Source: Candidatus Intricatilinea gracilis
GTDB lineage: Bacteria > Pseudomonadota > Gammaproteobacteria > Burkholderiales > Burkholderiaceae_C
Assembly (NCBI GenBank): GCA_016702605.1
Contig: JADJDQ010000002.1
Location: 579,001-643,000 of the forward strand
Length of the DNA stretch: 64,000 nt
Direction: 5' to 3'
This document shows, one piece after another, positions 62,393 to 64,000 of this stretch. The translations under genes and the position numbers were made by a program. The notes below the pieces were generated by a model. That model did no database searches. It saw nothing but the letters and a program-made list of their open reading frames with translations, and was not told where the DNA came from. How positions within the stretch are numbered: the stretch's first letter is position 1; each line of letters begins with the position of its first letter.

Positions 62393-62415
62393 CGTCGAGC
62401 CATCAAGGCTCGACG
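62393..62415 (+). terminator. Hairpin after the GH30 gene
   Basis: CGTCGAGCC (62393-62401) and GGCTCGACG (62407-62415) form a perfect 9-bp stem around ATCAA, 36 bp after the GH30 stop. No T tract follows. It probably marks the end of the glucan operon, before the PHB depolymerase gene. Confidence 0.5.
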
Positions 62416-62597
62416 GGGTGGGCGTGACAGACTGCCGCAGCACCAGACGGTAGCCGCGAGCCGACCTGCAGCAGGTCGTGCCGCGGTGCCGTTGCATGTC
62501 GCGAGCCACTCGCACGCACATGGCTGTCGCAGCAGCGAAGAAGCCTTCCGTGACGGAACGCGTCTTCCTCCCCCACGAAGTTTCTGGAGAGTCGCCC

Positions 62598-64000
62598 ATG
62601 ATCACCTTGCGTAGCGCCCGTGTCGCTGCAGCCCTGTTGTTGCCCATCATGCTCGGCAGCGCCCACGCCGTCGTCAATCTGCCGGCACTGAATGTCGACA
62701 CCAGCCAGACCACCGTGTCCGGCCTGTCGTCGGGCGGCTTCATGGCCAATCAGCTCGGTTACGCCTATTCGTCGACATTCAGTGGTGTCGGAGTGTTTGC
62801 CGGCGGCCCCTACATGTGCGCCGGTCACAGCAACTACACCGCGTGTATGTACGGCGCCACCATCAGTGTCGGCATGCTCAGCACCATGCAGGCCGACCTC
62901 AACAACTGGAGTGGCACGGCCATCGACGACAAGGCCCGGGTCGCGCACCAGAAGATCTACCTGTTCGTCGGCAACAGCGACTTCACGGTCGGCCCCAATC
63001 CGATGAACGGTGTGGCCACGCAATACAGCAACAACGGCGTGCCGGCGGCCAACCTCGAATACGTCAGGCGCAACAGCACGGCGCATGTGTTCCCGACCGA
63101 CTTCGACAGTGCAGGCAACAACGCCTGCGGCTCCAGCGCGTCGCCCTACATCAGCAACTGCAGCTACGACGGGGCCAAGGCGGCGTTCAGCAGGTTCTAC
63201 GGTGCGCTCGAACCACGCAACGACTCACCCGCCGCTGCCAACTACATCGAGTTCGACCAGTCCGCCTTCACCAGCAACGCCGGCATGGCGCCCACCGGCT
63301 GGGTCTATGTGCCGGCCAGTTGTGCGGCAGGTGCGGTGTGCAAGGTGCATGTGGCCTTGCACGGCTGCCAGCAGAACGTCGCCACCATCGGCGACAAGTT
63401 CATCAAGAACACGGGCTACACCCGCTGGGCCGACACCAACCACATCGTCGTGTTGTTTCCGCAGACCCGTATCGACACCACCAGCCACACCACCGCGGCG
63501 AGTGGATCACTGGCCAATGCCAATGGCTGCTGGGACTGGATCGGCTGGTACGGCAGCAACTTTGCGCAACGCGCCGGCAGCCAGCAACTGGCGATCAAGG
63601 CAATGGTCGACCATCTGTCGTCCGGCAGTGGTTCGACCACTGGTGGTGGCGGCAATGGTGGAGGCGGCGGCAGCACCGCACTGCCCGCGCCGACCGGCGT
63701 GGCCACCTCCGGCGCCACCAGCACCGGCATGACCGTCAGCTGGGCGGCGGTGACGGGTGCCAGCGGCTACAACGTGTACCGCAATGGCAGCAAGGCCAAC
63801 AGCGCCCTCGTGTCGGCCACCAGCTTCGCCGACACCGGCCTCGCGGCGGCAACCAGCTACTCGTGGACCATCACGGCCGTGGCCAGCGACGGCTTCGAAA
63901 GCGCCAGGTCTGCACCCGCCACCGGCACCACCAGCAGTGCAGGCACCAGCACCGCCGTGTGCACCACCGCGTCGAACTACGCCCACACCAGCGCCGGTCG
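62598..64000 (+). CDS. Extracellular poly(3-hydroxybutyrate) depolymerase, type 2 catalytic domain (partial)
   Basis: 467 codons visible from the ATG at 62598 (GGAGAG upstream); the 3' end is outside the window. Signal peptide VAAALLLPIMLGSAHA. The lipase box TVSGLSSGGFM lies near residue 45, and the oxyanion-hole His is in VALHGCQQN far downstream; lipase box before oxyanion His is the type 2 order. NGCWDWIGWYG near the end of the catalytic domain is typical. A Gly/Ser linker leads to a fibronectin type III module (PTGVATSGATSTGMTVSWAA). A substrate-binding domain is expected beyond the edge. It degrades extracellular PHB. Confidence 0.94.
   Translation, partial: MITLRSARVAAALLLPIMLGSAHAVVNLPALNVDTSQTTVSGLSSGGFMANQLGYAYSSTFSGVGVFAGGPYMCAGHSNYTACMYGATISVGMLSTMQADLNNWSGTAIDDKARVAHQKIYLFVGNSDFTVGPNPMNGVATQYSNNGVPAANLEYVRRNSTAHVFPTDFDSAGNNACGSSASPYISNCSYDGAKAAFSRFYGALEPRNDSPAAANYIEFDQSAFTSNAGMAPTGWVYVPASCAAGAVCKVHVALHGCQQNVATIGDKFIKNTGYTRWADTNHIVVLFPQTRIDTTSHTTAASGSLANANGCWDWIGWYGSNFAQRAGSQQLAIKAMVDHLSSGSGSTTGGGGNGGGGGSTALPAPTGVATSGATSTGMTVSWAAVTGASGYNVYRNGSKANSALVSATSFADTGLAAATSYSWTITAVASDGFESARSAPATGTTSSAGTSTAVCTTASNYAHTSAG

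Overview
The window is GC-rich, densely coded DNA, most consistent with a Burkholderiales betaproteobacterium of the Leptothrix/Rubrivivax/Sphaerotilus kind. This rests on gene content (three-gene 2-oxoglutarate oxidoreductase set, 3-hydroxybenzoate/gentisate genes, CcoG, type 2 secreted PHB depolymerase, many MCPs and two-component systems) and on a Burkholderiales-style intergenic GC hairpin. No rRNA or tRNA genes, CRISPR arrays, insertion sequences or prophage genes were seen.

Layout. 1-3631 (minus): a bacteriophytochrome operon (receiver protein, phytochrome kinase, receiver-kinase hybrid running off the edge). 3908-6649: a chemoreceptor with a c-type heme motif and a membrane diguanylate cyclase. 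6761-8025 (minus): cobalt-type nitrile hydratase alpha and beta. 8298-9836: YlqF GTPase and a HAD hydrolase. 9837-14055 (minus): a NarL-type regulator, a 7TM-type histidine kinase, one intact GST and one frameshifted GST. 14216-17225: four envelope/lipoprotein genes of unknown function, then an MFS transporter. 18628-24177: a PAS hybrid kinase divergent from a propeller-GGDEF sensor.

24185-32214 is an aromatic catabolic island. Fumarylpyruvate-hydrolase-like, gentisate dioxygenase and 3-hydroxybenzoate 6-hydroxylase genes lie downstream of a MarR regulator and a complete three-component P450 system, with a divergent AraC regulator. 32328-36199 holds a LytS/LytTR pair and a second heme-motif chemoreceptor. 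36318-42958: an amino-acid-oxidase-type flavoprotein, then korC-korA-korB (2-oxoglutarate:NADP/ferredoxin oxidoreductase) and a CBS protein behind a near-consensus FNR box. 43005-45851: a class I cyclic-di-GMP riboswitch in front of a sedolisin lipoprotein. 45985-51243: Crp/Fnr regulator, DUF2892 protein, OsmC, CcoG and a subtilase; then YceI.

52452-62356 looks like a beta-glucan utilisation locus: a tandem-repeat lipoprotein, GH81, porin, GH17 and GH30. Three LacI-type operators (core TGAAAGCGCTTTCA) lie in its promoter regions, two perfect and one imperfect. A secreted PHB depolymerase starts at 62598 and runs off the window.

Themes: cyclic-di-GMP appears both as two GGDEF enzymes and as a riboswitch; oxygen/redox control appears as FNR-like sites before kor and ccoG and as two heme-motif chemoreceptors; substrate-induced catabolism appears as local operators in the aromatic and glucan loci.
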